A stretch of 64,000 nt of DNA from Ramazzottius varieornatus. Taxonomy: Eukaryota; Tardigrada; Eutardigrada; Parachela; Ramazzottiidae. Position 1 is the stretch's first letter. Every line of letters starts with the position of its first letter. The notes beneath the pieces are model-generated. The model was not told where the DNA came from. It worked only from the letters and a program-made list of their open reading frames with translations, and ran no database searches. The DNA is taken from assembly GCA_001949185.1 (NCBI GenBank), contig BDGG01000012.1, positions 626,824 through 690,823 of the forward strand, written 5' to 3'. The position numbers were made by a program, and so were the translations under genes. Positions 44,501 through 59,343 of the stretch are shown one piece after another.

Positions 44501-45611
44501 ACTCATCGGGTTCCTGGTGACAATCACCGTGGCCTCCATCGTCAGTATCGCTACCGGTAAGAAGCCAAGCTATTCACACGTGGTTTGGGACGTGGGCAGG
44601 TGAACTGAACCAGCCAGTCTTTTCAAGTGGCGCACACTTTTTGCCAGTCTCATTGAAAACGTGCGCCACTTGTAGGAGCAATCTGGTCGAGTTCATTTAC
44701 ACGCGTCCCGTTTTCGTATCTTTCCTGTTCGCTTCTGTGCGTAACTTTGTTCTGTTACAGGACGCCAAGACACGTCAAAAATTCCAGATCGATTCTTCTT
44801 ATTTAGATCTTTTTCCAAGAACTCAAAAGCAGAAACGAAAATCAGAAGTATTTCGAAAAACTCAGAGTACCACAGTGTATCCACCGTGGAAGCTCCTTGA
44901 GTTGTCAGTTTCGGAGTCTTGTCGGACAGACTGAGCACTCCAGTATAAAGGTTCCCTCTTTATAACTTTCACACGATCGAGCAAGCAAAAATTGAGGTAC
45001 CATGCACACAGAAACACTGTCGGTAACACCAGAGCGCTTGCCGGTCGGAGTGTGGCCAACGCGATACATCCAACACGACACTTCCCTGTAGTCACTGACT
45101 ATTCTGTTTGTGACATGCGCGCGTGTATCTCTCCGAGCTGTATTTTCCACTCAAGCTCCCTGTATCGATTTTCCATTACCCCGACCGCGAACCAAGTACT
45201 CTTAAAACCCTTTGTTTATTGATCCTCCGAACAGCTAGGTTTCTGTCCAGAGACCGCTGATCTATCCCCTTTCAACAGTTATCGCTGCTCACCAGCAAGA
45301 TGTGATTACGAGCCACTGCAGCCAGACCTACAGTACGTTCCTGTTTTTCTCGTCTCAGAATACCTTCCTCTTGAAAGTTTTTGCGGAGTTTCTTCTTTAC
45401 TTTTTCTTGTGTGATCATGTATTCTTCAGAGACGTATTCGACTGCGACGGAGATCCAGCTTATTGGTGTCTGCATAGCCGCTCTGATGATGGCTTGCTTT
45501 GTAGGCTTCTGGACGTCGAGACAAGTAGTCCGTACCTACATCAAATACCCCATCATTCCTCCCGAGATCGTGGACAAGGACGTCTGGAAGATGCTGGATG
45601 ACTTGAACTGA
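41575..45611 (+). CDS. Sodium-coupled solute symporter, SLC5 family (SMCT/SMVT-like)
   Basis: Plasma-membrane Na+ symporter of the SSS family. The closest resemblance is to the SLC5A5/6/8/12 branch, which carries iodide, vitamins or monocarboxylates; the substrate is not readable. Fifteen exons total 1935 nt, 644 aa: 41575-41788, 41859-41992, 42071-42136, 42222-42256, 42334-42350, 42412-42507, 42588-42711, 42779-42916, 43174-43392, 43464-43591, 43671-43828, 44125-44387, 44450-44556, 45279-45332, 45430-45611. Landmarks are FSIVDYVVFG, EDFYFGNRDMNIVAVAMSLA, STFLSGVGLLG, then YEYFEHRFS and YTSLGGMEAVIWTDAFQM. Later come LNQATVQRYLSVKNKRQA and SSGVNSIVVVLTEDFIRPL. A glycosylated loop (NETFRNATITF) precedes the last spans. 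Exon 5 is a 17-nt microexon. Introns 8, 11 and 13 hold repeats. The stop is 71 nt before the SEC23 ATG. Confidence 0.92.
42988..43158. mobile_element. MITE, ACCACGTGAACAGTAAA family (copy in SLC5 intron 8)
   Basis: Imperfect inverted ends (CTGTAGGGCTC on the left; CACTAAACCACGTG inside, complement CACGTGGTTGAGTG on the right). The interior GCGCACTAAACCACGTGAAC shares its sequence with the element at 56055-56208. Intronic. Confidence 0.65.
43898..43944. mobile_element. CAAGTGGCGCAC foldback element, copy 3
   Basis: CAAGTGGCGCAC arm and degenerate inverted arm TGCGTCACTTGG, in SLC5 intron 11. Confidence 0.65.
43975..44060. repeat. Short tandem repeat in SLC5 intron 11
   Basis: Four direct copies of CTCACATTTGTCTCA with spacers AATAGTGC-type, spaced 21-27 bp, directly after the foldback copy. 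Confidence 0.85.
44634..44672. mobile_element. CAAGTGGCGCAC foldback element, copy 4 (perfect arms)
   Basis: CAAGTGGCGCAC and its exact complement GTGCGCCACTTG separated by 15 bp, in SLC5 intron 13. Confidence 0.8.
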
Positions 45612-45682
45612 TGAGGTGATCAACATTCCTCCTCCTTCTGTTTTCCGTCCCTCCATCAGTCTAGAAGAGTGGCCGTACCAAG
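45612..45682 (+). promoter_or_regulatory. 71-nt SLC5-SEC23 spacer with a strong 3' splice site
   Basis: Only 71 nt separate the SLC5 stop from the SEC23 ATG. It contains a near-continuous pyrimidine tract (45625-45654) ending in ATCAG at 45659, an excellent splice acceptor 24 nt before the ATG. No AATAAA or ATTAAA is present. This layout is typical of operon junctions resolved by spliced-leader trans-splicing. A cis-spliced SEC23 5' UTR exon lying inside SLC5 is the alternative. Confidence 0.6.
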
Positions 45683-49475
<3,793 letters not shown>

Positions 49476-49540
49476 AAATATCGTTCGGTCTTTGATCTCT
49501 TTCATTCGAAATCACTGTACAATATAGTTAAAATTCTAAA

Positions 49541-49546
49541 AATAAA
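49541..49546 (+). terminator. SEC23 polyadenylation signal
   Basis: AATAAA 66 nt after the SEC23 stop in AT-rich 3' UTR sequence. Confidence 0.6.
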
Positions 49547-49761
49547 ACACAGAACAGAAAGAGTAACACTGCGAAATGAGAGAAATAATCGAGATAAGTC
49601 AGAATACTGTCAAACATCGAAAACTTAACGAGAAGTTCAACACATCACTCAAACAAAAACAAGAGAAAATATCACAGGTATTTTGGAGTAAGAAAGAGAG
49701 ACTAGCCACTCTGTGGCATAAAAGATCAAAAGCGCTCACTTTGACTAGAACGAAACTGTCT

Positions 49762-52125
49762 TTAGTTGTGCTCGGAACGTTTGCCTTTCATGTAGTCGCT
49801 CCATCGTTCGGCGAACTCGGCAAACATGGGATCAGGATGAATGGAGTTCATGACTAGTAGCTGCGTGACGTGAGTTGCGTGATAGTCCCACCGCGCTAGG
49901 TTCGGCGCACCTTTTAATGTGAAGTGCCGGAGGTCGTAACTTGAACCGGAGCCGGTGTCAAACAGAGGAAGCAGTGCTTTTAGGGAGACGACACCTTCGT
50001 CAAAAAGCTGCCTTGCTCGTTTCCGGTAGCCTCCAGTGGAAACATGGCTGACGTCGTACAAGCCAAGCAGGGCGTAGATGAAGCCATTCAGCACGAAAGA
50101 CGACGGTGTAGTCGGGTACTCTTCGTACCACTCGTACTTATCCATAAAAACTAAAATCGATAAAAACACATGTCACGGATCGTCTTTCCCACTTTTTGAG
50201 TTTCAATAATGACTAGTCTATTGGGGACCAGGGCGAACATAATCGACAAGATCGTTTTTCCAAATGGCGCACATTTTCCGTGTTATTAGGCGGAAGCGTG
50301 TGCCACTTGAAAAACAATCTTGTCTAGTTCTTCCATGTGGGGCACGCTTCCAGCCAAGAACGCCAGAAAGGTCATTTAGGAAAAATGAGGTTGCCGAAAC
50401 TGTTTGTCGACTTTCCATTTGCCGGTTTTAACGCTAATCGTTATTTCGTTCAATGTACTTTTTGTAGCCTTAATTTACAGTTCAACGAATTCCAGAGGCT
50501 TATTACTACTAACCTGCGGTAATTCCGCCTTCCGAGCTGGGTTTCTTGAACAAGTCCAGCGCCCTTACAGCCGCTTCTAAGTACTTCATCTGGCCCGTTC
50601 GCTTGTATGCTCTGGTTAGCGTCGACATGGCTTGTCCTTGAGCCATGGCAGAGTACCACCCAGGTGCCAGTTCCGCTTCTCCCAGTCTACGCTTTACCCA
50701 GATGGGCCATCCACCTTCTTCGTCCTGATACTTCACGAGCCACTCCGCCGCCAGGTAGAACAGCTCCGAATGCGCGGTGGACTGCACCACCACGTCATCC
50801 AACAACCCTCTTCCATGCAGGGTAATCTCCAGAATACGCATGCGTGTTACGTTCAGCTTGATCTTGTCTTTCTTGCCTCTAACATGAAGGTTTAGACCCT
50901 TGAGCAAGTCGATGTAAACATCACGGACTAGGTGAGTCCACTCGCCAGTGGAACCCACACCGTAAAAGATTCGGTGGTTCTCGACGCGGATGCTTTCGTT
51001 ACTGCTTGTGTAAACTAACTCGTAGTTCTGTCTTTGGCGGTCTTGAACGTCGAGTTTGAGTATGACACTGCCTTTGGACAGAAACTTCACTGAGAAGAGT
51101 ATGTGGGGGTCGCCGGTATCGGGGATGGATATAAGCGAGATACCCGGAAATGATACATCCTCTGTCAAAGCATTGGAAAGATGACCGATATCGTCATCGA
51201 AGAAGACTTAAAAATCCCTAAAAGAACTGTGAACCACTTAGCTGAGGAGCTCCATACCTGGGGCGGTGAAGTTCAGGACTATGGAGGCTCGATCGTCATC
51301 TTCGATCCGGTCCACCCGACATTCGTCACCCACGGCCATGTCTTCTGATTTCTCGAAGTCAGCCACGACGTGCCGTCGAGGCTGCTCTTCTGAAATATTC
51401 TTGCTGTAGTGGCTTAGCCCGAACTGAGATATTTGGATAGGGTAAAAGTGGCCTTTGTTGTTGGCAGACCACTGCGAAGAAACCGGGACACCTGACAACA
51501 AAATAGGGTCATTACAGTGCAAGCTCGTTCAAATCACGCATGACGTCAATGGAAGCACGGAAGTCACTTGATTGTTGATTGACGAGCTCATTACTGATGT
51601 TTGAATTTTGAGAAGCTTCTGAAGTTTGATACCTTCAGAAGGACTGATATGCTGCACTCTGTCTCGGACCTCCACATTATAGTTATCGAAAGCCATAAAG
51701 ATGCCGTCCGGTTCGTAGGGAAGCTTTGGGAAGACGAGTTTGGCATAGCTGTGCTGCCAGTTGAAAAAGCGACCATCGTTGGCTGAGCGTTTGTCCACCT
51801 CGACTTTGCCCGTAATCTCGAAATATCCTTCAATGAAGCTAAAAGGAATGAAGACGTCCGCTCCATTCGTCCGGCAGTCCACCGGCTTCCGACGATCTCC
51901 ATTGATAATGCAGCTGATCTTGTGCAGAGCCTCGGTATCGCCTGTGGGAGAGATTGGTGAACATAGCCTAGTCGTTGTAGGCGCGTTGTCGCCCCAAAGC
52001 TTGAGGGAATGGGTCAAGTCCGTTATGCAGTGCTGACTCCAAAAGAAGAATGAAACGATGAGGGAAAACAAGCCACCTGCAAGGAAACTCCAGATGAATC
52101 GCATCTTTGGTAATCTACAGCGCAT
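49762..52125 (-). CDS. GLCE: D-glucuronyl C5-epimerase (heparan sulfate epimerase)
   Basis: Golgi type II enzyme that converts D-glucuronate to L-iduronate in nascent heparan sulfate. Four exons (52125-51633, 51491-51258, 51161-50514, 50150-49762) total 1764 nt, 587 aa; human has 617. A short cytosolic start MRCRLPKM precedes the signal anchor ([20 protein letters not shown]). The catalytic domain shows [59 protein letters not shown], then [14 protein letters not shown]. The C-terminal part with [31 protein letters not shown] and [11 protein letters not shown] contains the active-site Tyr/Arg region and is intact. An in-frame ATG upstream (MLDANIEQSV frame, 52155) is not an ATG but TTG, so 52125 is the start. 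Convergent with SEC23. Confidence 0.96.
50260..50309. mobile_element. CAAGTGGCGCAC foldback element, copy 7
   Basis: CAAATGGCGCACATTTTCCG and inverted GTGTGCCACTTG. Flanks ACAAGATCGTTTTT and AAAAACAATCTTGT extend the inverted arms to about 26 bp. A further half-arm (ATGTGGGGCACGCTTCC) follows near 50334. In GLCE intron 3. Confidence 0.75.
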
Positions 52126-54749
52126 GACTGATTGCTCGATGTTTGCGTCAAGCACTGTTAGCCTCTGTTGCGTTGACGTTTACATCAATGCAACTTCATG
52201 TAGTGAAGCTTCGGTGATCCATGGACTCTTAGAAAGAGAGAGAAAGGTCGAGGACTCCAAAGGATTCGAATTTCCAAGAGACGAAAGAAACAAAACTTCT
52301 TAAAATTCCGATTGCAAAATTTAATGTAACGTCAGTGCGAGTTACGAGTTACGACTCTTAGTGCTTGGTACGTCATATGCCGATCAACTCGGATTTAGGA
52401 AGCCCGCCTCTAGAGGGCGTGGGCAAAAAGGGCGTTGTGTGGTGAGAACGGGGAGGTAGTGGAGAACCTTTATTTTAGCATCTTCAGCTTCTTTCTCTTC
52501 ATCCTAATTTATATATACTGCTATCCATTTATTTTTAGTATACGCTCTTACATTCGCTGAATTTCGTTCAGAAGTGGTTCAGACTTTGCCCGAAATTCAG
52601 AAGTGGTGTCTAGCTGTTGCCAACGTGGTCGTTTTTCCAGTTTCCTATCTTGCAGTTCAAATTCCCATATTTTTTTCCAGTTCTTATGTCACCTTAGTTT
52701 CAGGAAGCAAAAATACTGTCATTCGGATTTCATGCTGAAGAATGGTATTAAGGAGTACGAGTTTGCAAAGATCGCAACATGCAAAAACATTTGAATAGGC
52801 TTGACTATTGTTTCGTGCTTCGGGTTCTGCGTTAAGGGCATTTGGGACGACGAGTACCATTGACAGGAAAAAAATTCTACTCGCGCGAGCTGTAACAAAT
52901 TTTGATATCTAGAGTGCTAATAGGATAGACAAAACACTTGGTGATGATGCCCAGGTGAGTTTGAACGCGCATCGTTGCTCATATTTCGGCAACATATGAA
53001 AATATGGAAGTCGCCGATTCCGGCTAACCTTTAAACTATCCATCAGAAATGCATCAGAAGTTTTGCAATCGATAGATCAGACCAATCCCAGATACATGCA
53101 CCCGATCCACATCAGAAAGTTTAAAGTTGAGCTCAGAAGAAATCGGCAAAAACTTTAAAGCCTTCCAGCTTCCGCATTTACTGGTCGATTTTGGCGGAGC
53201 GGATGCATGTTCCGGATATAGCCCTGACTTAGATTATCCGACTGAAAGAACTTCGATTTCTTGAACGATTTAGATGTTTTGCTAATATCGCGTGGTGGTG
53301 GATCGAATATTCCAAATATTGAAAAGAAGGAAATGGACGGGATGCCATAAACGACAAGCGGCCACCTATGATCCTTCTCAACCGGTCTTGTGCGCGACAG
53401 AGCGGGCACAGTCCATTCGAGTAACAAAAGGTAATTTATGACTTCAGTTCAATCAACATCTCGCCGTTATGGTAGTGCTGAACAGCAGTGGCACTGTTGT
53501 CGAGAGAAACTTCCGGCACTGAGTCTCAAGATCGAGTCTGCGCACTCACCGTAATGTTTTTAATGTTGGACCAAAATTTATACGGTAGCGAATAAATTGG
53601 GCTATGTTTTGATACCAATATCTCTGTTGCAAAAATGACCGCTCATTTCTGAAAATTCCTCGTCCCTGATGCCCTTAAGCTGCCCCTTCTTTGAGCTGAT
53701 AAATGCCCCCGCTCTGATGTATTGAACTTTGCGTTCCTGATACTCCAACTCTCCAACTTCTACACAGATTGCTTCTTTTTGCGGGGTTTATTGTGAGGAG
53801 CAGGTGGAAAGGACCCTTGTATTCTTTCCGCTTCCAAACAATACCGAAATTTCACTCTCATGTATGCACTCTTCATACGAAGCAAAGGTGTGACCCTCCT
53901 TCACGTTCGAACAGATCTAGATAGACTGATCGGGAAAAAAGCAGCTTCACAGACTTCTGCGTCAGGAACTTCGTGTTTGGAATCCATATAGCTTCTGTTC
54001 AAAACTGTAGTAAAAATTGAACCAAGCGATTCGTGCACGGAGACGAAGTTCCTATCAGAATTCGGGCACGGAGTAAGTGTTTGTGTGGTAGTTCGTGCAC
54101 GCAGAAAAGTTCGGGTAAGTTCGTGCACCGAGTCACAACTTAGAGATTTATGGATTTCGTGTGGTTCTGCTTGTGTGCAAGACTTCGGTTGTGAACGGAA
54201 AAAGCCTGTCTGCCGACTAGTTTGGGTTGGGAATGGACCAGTCTGTAAGCTGGTGGGACCTCCGGAAATAATTTTGGTTCGAGGACAGCAAAAATTTCGC
54301 TGATGAAGCATAGCAAAACCGAGTTTGCGATCGCCAGCTTTCTGATCAACACTTTTCACAATTATCACTCCTCCTGCGATAGCTTCCAGAGCCGAAACTT
54401 TTGGGGATAGTGGTAGCGAGAGCGAGGGACCTTTGGTAACCTAGCTCATTGAAGGAACAGGAGTGACTGGACGGAGTTTCGAACTTATTGGAACCCCTAT
54501 GTAGAATTTCTAAGGAAGACTTCTTTCAAGCTGAGGTTGCTCCAGGCGCATCCAGGCGGAATTAGAAGAGCGTACAGTTTCACCGATCATTCCTTCACCC
54601 GAGCACTTGATATCACATCTGAACAGTGGGATTCCAAGTTCTGACCTCGTACTGGCTGAGGATAAACGAAAAGCGAATTGTCAGAAACGAGAATTCCCCG
54701 GCATGTTTGAGCGTCTTGATATGAACACGCAGGACGAGAAATCATGTTA
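52126..54749. other. Intergenic, no gene supported
   Basis: GLCE promoter at the left. A minus-strand open block at 53155-53427 (EKDHRWPLVVYGIPSISFF) looks membrane-like but has no ATG or clear splice signals. Bases 54030-54135 contain degenerate direct repeats of GTTCGTGCACGGAG. ORFs near 53901-54368 lie over this repeat and are not credible. Confidence 0.45.
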
Positions 54750-54898
54750 CAGTAAATATTATGGGACAGGCCTTTTCGCTACGGCGGTACGGGCGCACGT
54801 ACGTACGCGACCGATTCACAGTTATACATTTTTTGACACTTTTCTACGGTCGAATTTCCATCTTGCCGTCCTTTCCGCCTGTCCCATAATTTTTACTG
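54750..54898. mobile_element. MITE, CAGTAAATATTATGGGAC family
   Basis: 149 bp with inverted ends (CAGTAAATATTATGGGACAG left; complement of CAGTAAAAATTATGGGACAG right). The arms extend to about 35 bp and are flanked by TA on both sides (54748-54749, 54899-54900). No ORF. Confidence 0.82.
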
Positions 54899-55794
54899 TA
54901 CCACAATATCTTGTCCTGCGTGTACAGAGAAATTTGGATAAAAACTGCGAAAAGAACTTTTAACCAATCAGTGCCCATCCTTACAACAATCAACTTAAGA
55001 ATCTCATCCCAAACCGCCCAGATCTAAAATCTGGGTTTCAGGTGAAGGAACGATCGGTTTCGGGTTGAGCTGTGTAAAGCCTTATGTACTGTAACACTGG
55101 TTCTGCAGTGGACGACACATCTTCGGGATTTTCCTAGAGCGCCAGGATGTGGTCATTTGCTTTTTTCCCCCGATGTTTTGTTTAGACCAAGAGTCTCAGC
55201 CGTCACATGAAAGCATCGATATCGCGGTCGGCGAATGACATGGTCTGAATGGTCCCTCGTCAGTCGGAACTGACCATAAATTTCAATGTCTGCATTGTCA
55301 TTCTTCAGCGTTACCCGTTCCCGTTTTCCCCCACCATCGACAACCTGCAAGCGAGCCGAAATCGAAGCGAACAGCTAGTAAAATTATTCATGATAAGCGA
55401 ACGCGGATGATTTTTATTTGGGTATGCTGAGGTCGTCTGATCGCATCGATTGGTAACTTCGATGCAGCTAGAATCGAGGTGGTACACAGTCTTGGTGAGA
55501 TACCAAGGAGGACGTGACAGCTTGGCGCATCAGCCTCCCACCTGTTCATCTGAGCTGCACCGGTACCGTTAGCGAGCTCAAACTAAGAAACCCCTTTTCT
55601 TGAGAAACAAGAAGCACAAGAGCATGAATGGTGGCATGGCGGTAATGGATTTAATTAATGGATGGAATTAGCGAGCAAGGAGTACATCAAGCGGACCAGG
55701 AACACTACATTTAGCAATGCACGAATCCATTGATCGGATACACGTACCAGAACAGTCCAGAAAAACTCTATGTTCGGTTGGGTAATTGAAGGAA

Positions 55795-55842
55795 GTGAAT
55801 CATTCAGAAACATTAACCACAATTATCGCTAAAGGCAGTAAT
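55795..55842 (-). repeat. Fragment of the 22948/60272 dispersed repeat, inverted
   Basis: AACATTAACCACAATTATCG then CTAAAGGCAGTAATTTT is the reverse complement of the first 45 bp of the repeat at 60285. Confidence 0.6.
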
Positions 55843-56054
55843 TTTCAGTTTGTGTTTCATTCTCACTTTAAGCGTTGCAATGACCATCGTAGCTTCTTAA
55901 TCAATCCGTCGTTTTCAGGCAGTAAAAAAATATTCATCCATTCCAGCTCGCGTTATACGTTAACACGTTAACTCTCCACGAAAGTATTAAGTAAGTGCTG
56001 ATTTCACATGCCTCCTATAATCAATTACCTCGCACGCCTTTGTTCCGTATTATA

Positions 56055-56208
56055 CTGTAGTGCTACCAAATTATCGCGCACTCAACCACGTGAACAGTAA
56101 ATGATGCCCGGGTGAGAGCCAGCGACACTAAACTGGTAGCATCTGGTCACACTGGGCTGCGACGACTCATCACGGGGTTCAGAGCGCGATAATTTGGTAG
56201 CACTACAG
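56055..56208. mobile_element. MITE, ACCACGTGAACAGTAAA family (intact copy)
   Basis: 154 bp with perfect 25-bp inverted ends (CTGTAGTGCTACCAAATTAT plus CGCGC). The interior CACTCAACCACGTGAACAGT is shared with the SLC5 intron 8 element. The left flank is TA; the right flank is CA, so a TA duplication is not intact. Confidence 0.78.
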
Positions 56209-56700
56209 CAGTTCGATGAATGCTTTGATCCTGCGAGCTACTTCATTGATATCGCGGCGCACTCAGCAGTTTGAGTAGTGCGGTTAGATTCATTACTCCC
56301 CGATGGCGAGCTCATTAGAGGCTTCCTTCATTCATGTCATGTACAATGGAGCTACGGATCCGGAGATGGAAGATCCAGCTCAGAGCGTCTGCCTTTTCAT
56401 CAACATGCGATAAGTGGACCTGCTGACTCAAAGAGCTCTTGTTCACCTGAAGTTCCCAAACACATAAGTGATCGTGCAATCAGTGCGAATATATGCTGGA
56501 TTTCCGGTTTAAAAATATCCGACAGATATTCACCGGATCAGAAATTATGGTTAGGATACGTGTACGGTCACTAACTTCATCAGAGTTTCTTATTGTTTAT
56601 GTCCTAGGCGAAGAAACCACGAGAAACGCTACCTTTCTGTTGGTATGACCCCCACAACTTCATCCATCTAGATATGGCGACCAATATGGCTTAGTGGGTG

Positions 56701-57033
56701 TTTTTCGCGGCTTGAAGTCATGGCCACATGGGCCGTCACGTTCATGAGATTCCAGCTGACAGAAGCCGGTTGAGGTAAGAAACCCAGTCGTGGATTTTTA
56801 TTGGCGAGCAGCCATCAAGGTAAACACGTGTGTTTTGCATGAGAACAACATGAATAATTAGCCCATCTTGTTTTTTTGCGACTTGATGTCATGGGCCGTC
56901 ACACTCATGAGGTTCCTGCTGACATAAGCCGGTTGAAGTAAGAAACCCGGTCGTGGATATTCATAGGCGTGCAGCTATAAAGGTAAACACGTGGGTTCCG
57001 CATGAGAACAACATGAATAACTTGGCCATCTTG
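56701..57033. repeat. Tandem duplication of about 165 bp
   Basis: 56701-56870 and 56871-57033 are adjacent direct copies, roughly 85% identical by eye. Each runs from TTTTTTGCGACTTGA-type sequence to GAACAACATGAATAA. There is no ORF. Confidence 0.8.
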
Positions 57034-57200
57034 CCGGTGAATTTGCAATTAATTTGCATACATTTGCCCTAATCATTTCGTTCGGGGTACTTGTACGGTG
57101 AACTCAATATAAGGAATGCTCTTTTGTTGGATTGAATAGCATTCTGGTATTAAATTACCGTAATCGTGATGACCGCGAAAGTTAGAAACTAGGTTTCACC

Positions 57201-59343
57201 ATGCCATATTCTGGAGGTCCTAATGCTGTCCACAACCATGCTCTGGTTCACCATGCCGATCGCTTCCGCAGGAAAAGTTCACCTACCTATGATAAAAGCC
57301 ATTGGATTCGAGGACCACCAACAGAGCGGGACCGCCATCAGATCGATCAGCACGTGTTGTTGAAGGAAACTGTCGGTGTCACAACAGCTCCTGATGGTGG
57401 ATTCGGCTGGTGAGAAGCTCACCATGGCCAGCAGCAAGAGCCATTAATACGTTATTGTGGGAGGACCGTTTTATACGTAATTGGTTTTGCTTTGAATGTA
57501 GGTTCATCGTCGTATGTGGGTTCTTCCTCCACGTGACCAACTGCGGAGTTATGTATTCGCTCTCGGTATATTTTCCTGTCTTTCTGGCGGACTTCAGGCT
57601 GACTGCCACTACTTGTGCCTGGATTTCAGCCGCGTTTTTTGGTAAGAGCTTTATCGACCCATGTGCTTTGAACTTCGAACTTCTGCAGGCGCGCTGTGCT
57701 TGATAACAAGACAGAAATTTCAAACCAGCTTATACTGGTAATTTTGCAGGAGCCTTTTTCGGTTGTGGTCCTCTGGCATCACTTCTGGTAGAACGTTTCG
57801 AAACTCGTACTACAGCCTTCTTCGGGTGTCTGGTGGCGTTTATTGGATTACTGATTGCGTCCTTTATGCCATATTTCGCCCTCGTCGTGGTTTTCCAAGG
57901 CGTGGTGACAGGTTATTCATTTTCTGTTGTACTATATTCGTAATGCAAAATGCCTCAACTGTTTCCGGTCCGTAGCCTGTGTCCCTACTACTGTTATTTT
58001 ACAGGTATTGGATGCGGATGTGCGGTGCTTTGCGCTGTGACCAGCGTTGCACGATGGTTCGAGGGTCATCGCGCCATAGCCATCGGAATAATTGCTTCGG
58101 GTTCGGGAATAGGAGCCGCTATGATGGGTCCCTTATTGGCACACCTGATTGAGCGGTATGGGTGGCGTGGGGCCATGTTAATCGAATCTGCCATCGCACT
58201 TCAAGGATGTGTGTTCGCACTGTTCCTCCGTCCTGTAACGTCCCTCACAGATTCAAAGACTCCCTTGAGCGCGGTAAAGCCAATAAGCAATGCCGATGAA
58301 GCTCCCGCTGTCCCAGAACTAAGGAAGATATCGATGAATAAAGATGAGAAAGAAAAGAACGGAAGTCTGAAGCCATCTTCTGCCGAGAACATCAGCCTCA
58401 GACATGTCTCGTTTTCTGGCGATCGTCAACCAGACCAAAATTCCGGCGTTTCGGAAGGACAAGACCAGAAAATCGTACAAGGTGTACTTTGAAGGTGTGC
58501 TGTCTTGTGAACACTGACTGAAAACTTCTCGTTGCTTTCAACAGATTCGCCGTCTGGTCGAGAAAGCAGAGACGAAAAACGTGCTCAAGCACCACAAGAT
58601 GGCAATCCCATCGGTAGCAAAGAAGGGTCTCCGGATCCCGAAGGCCCGATCTTGAAGAAACCCTCCACGTTCCACATTTTCAAAGATTGGGTCTTCTGGG
58701 TATTCGTCGTTAGCCAGTTCCTAATCTTCTTCTCTCTGAACGCCCCATTGGTGTATCAAGTAAACCGTGCTCTGGTGGATGTTAAAGTCGATCGTATGAC
58801 ATCGTCCATTTTGGTCTCCATCATGGGTGCGTTGAGCACTGTCGGAAGACTGTTTTTCGGGTTCATCGCAAATAAGGTTGGGGCTCTCCGTTTCTGGATC
58901 TTCTCTCTGTCAATGGTCTTTGTCGGGATAGCGACGGCGTTAGTCACAGTCAATGACAGTTTTGTGGGAGCGGCCATCTACGCAGCGGTAGCTGGGTTGG
59001 GTTATGGTATGTACTTTCATGTCTGTTTTTGGAATATTTACCCGCTTTTACTCAAAGCTGGGTTTTTATAGGATGCATGGTGTGTCTGACGTCTCTGGTC
59101 CTCGTTGATTCTTTTGGAGTTGCTACTATCGCTTCGGCATACGGCAATATGGTCTTCTTTCGGGGACTTGGTTCCCTGGCAGGACCTCCGTTAGGAGGGC
59201 TTATCGTGTCGAGCTATGGTGGAAGACACAAAGAACTGTATATTGTAATGGGATGTATCATGACGGTTGGCGGACTGATCATAACCGCTTTGCCACTTCT
59301 GAAAAAGATTGCGTCCGCCTCCCAAAAACCTGCTGTTCGATAG
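57201..59343 (+). CDS. Monocarboxylate transporter-like protein, SLC16 family
   Basis: Twelve-span major facilitator; family members carry lactate, pyruvate, aromatic amino acids or thyroid hormone. Six exons (57201-57409, 57502-57641, 57750-57911, 58005-58481, 58545-59006, 59072-59343) total 1722 nt, 573 aa. A 65-residue cytosolic N-terminus precedes the family signature PDGGFGW at the start of span 1, split by intron 1. Spans 1-6 follow, with GSGIGAAMMGPLLAHLIERY, RYGWRGAMLI and the usual long acidic/Ser-rich central loop (SDRQPD-type sequence, about 150 residues). Spans 7-12 follow after FHIFKDWVFWVFV, with GRLFFGFIANK and LGSLAGPPLGGLI. The conserved Arg after span 8 expected for proton-linked MCT1-4 was not identified, so the substrate is open. 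Confidence 0.93.

Noticed and set aside
53155-53427. Small membrane-protein gene on the minus strand
   Set aside because: The open frame begins at TTG with no ATG, no acceptor, and no family recognised.
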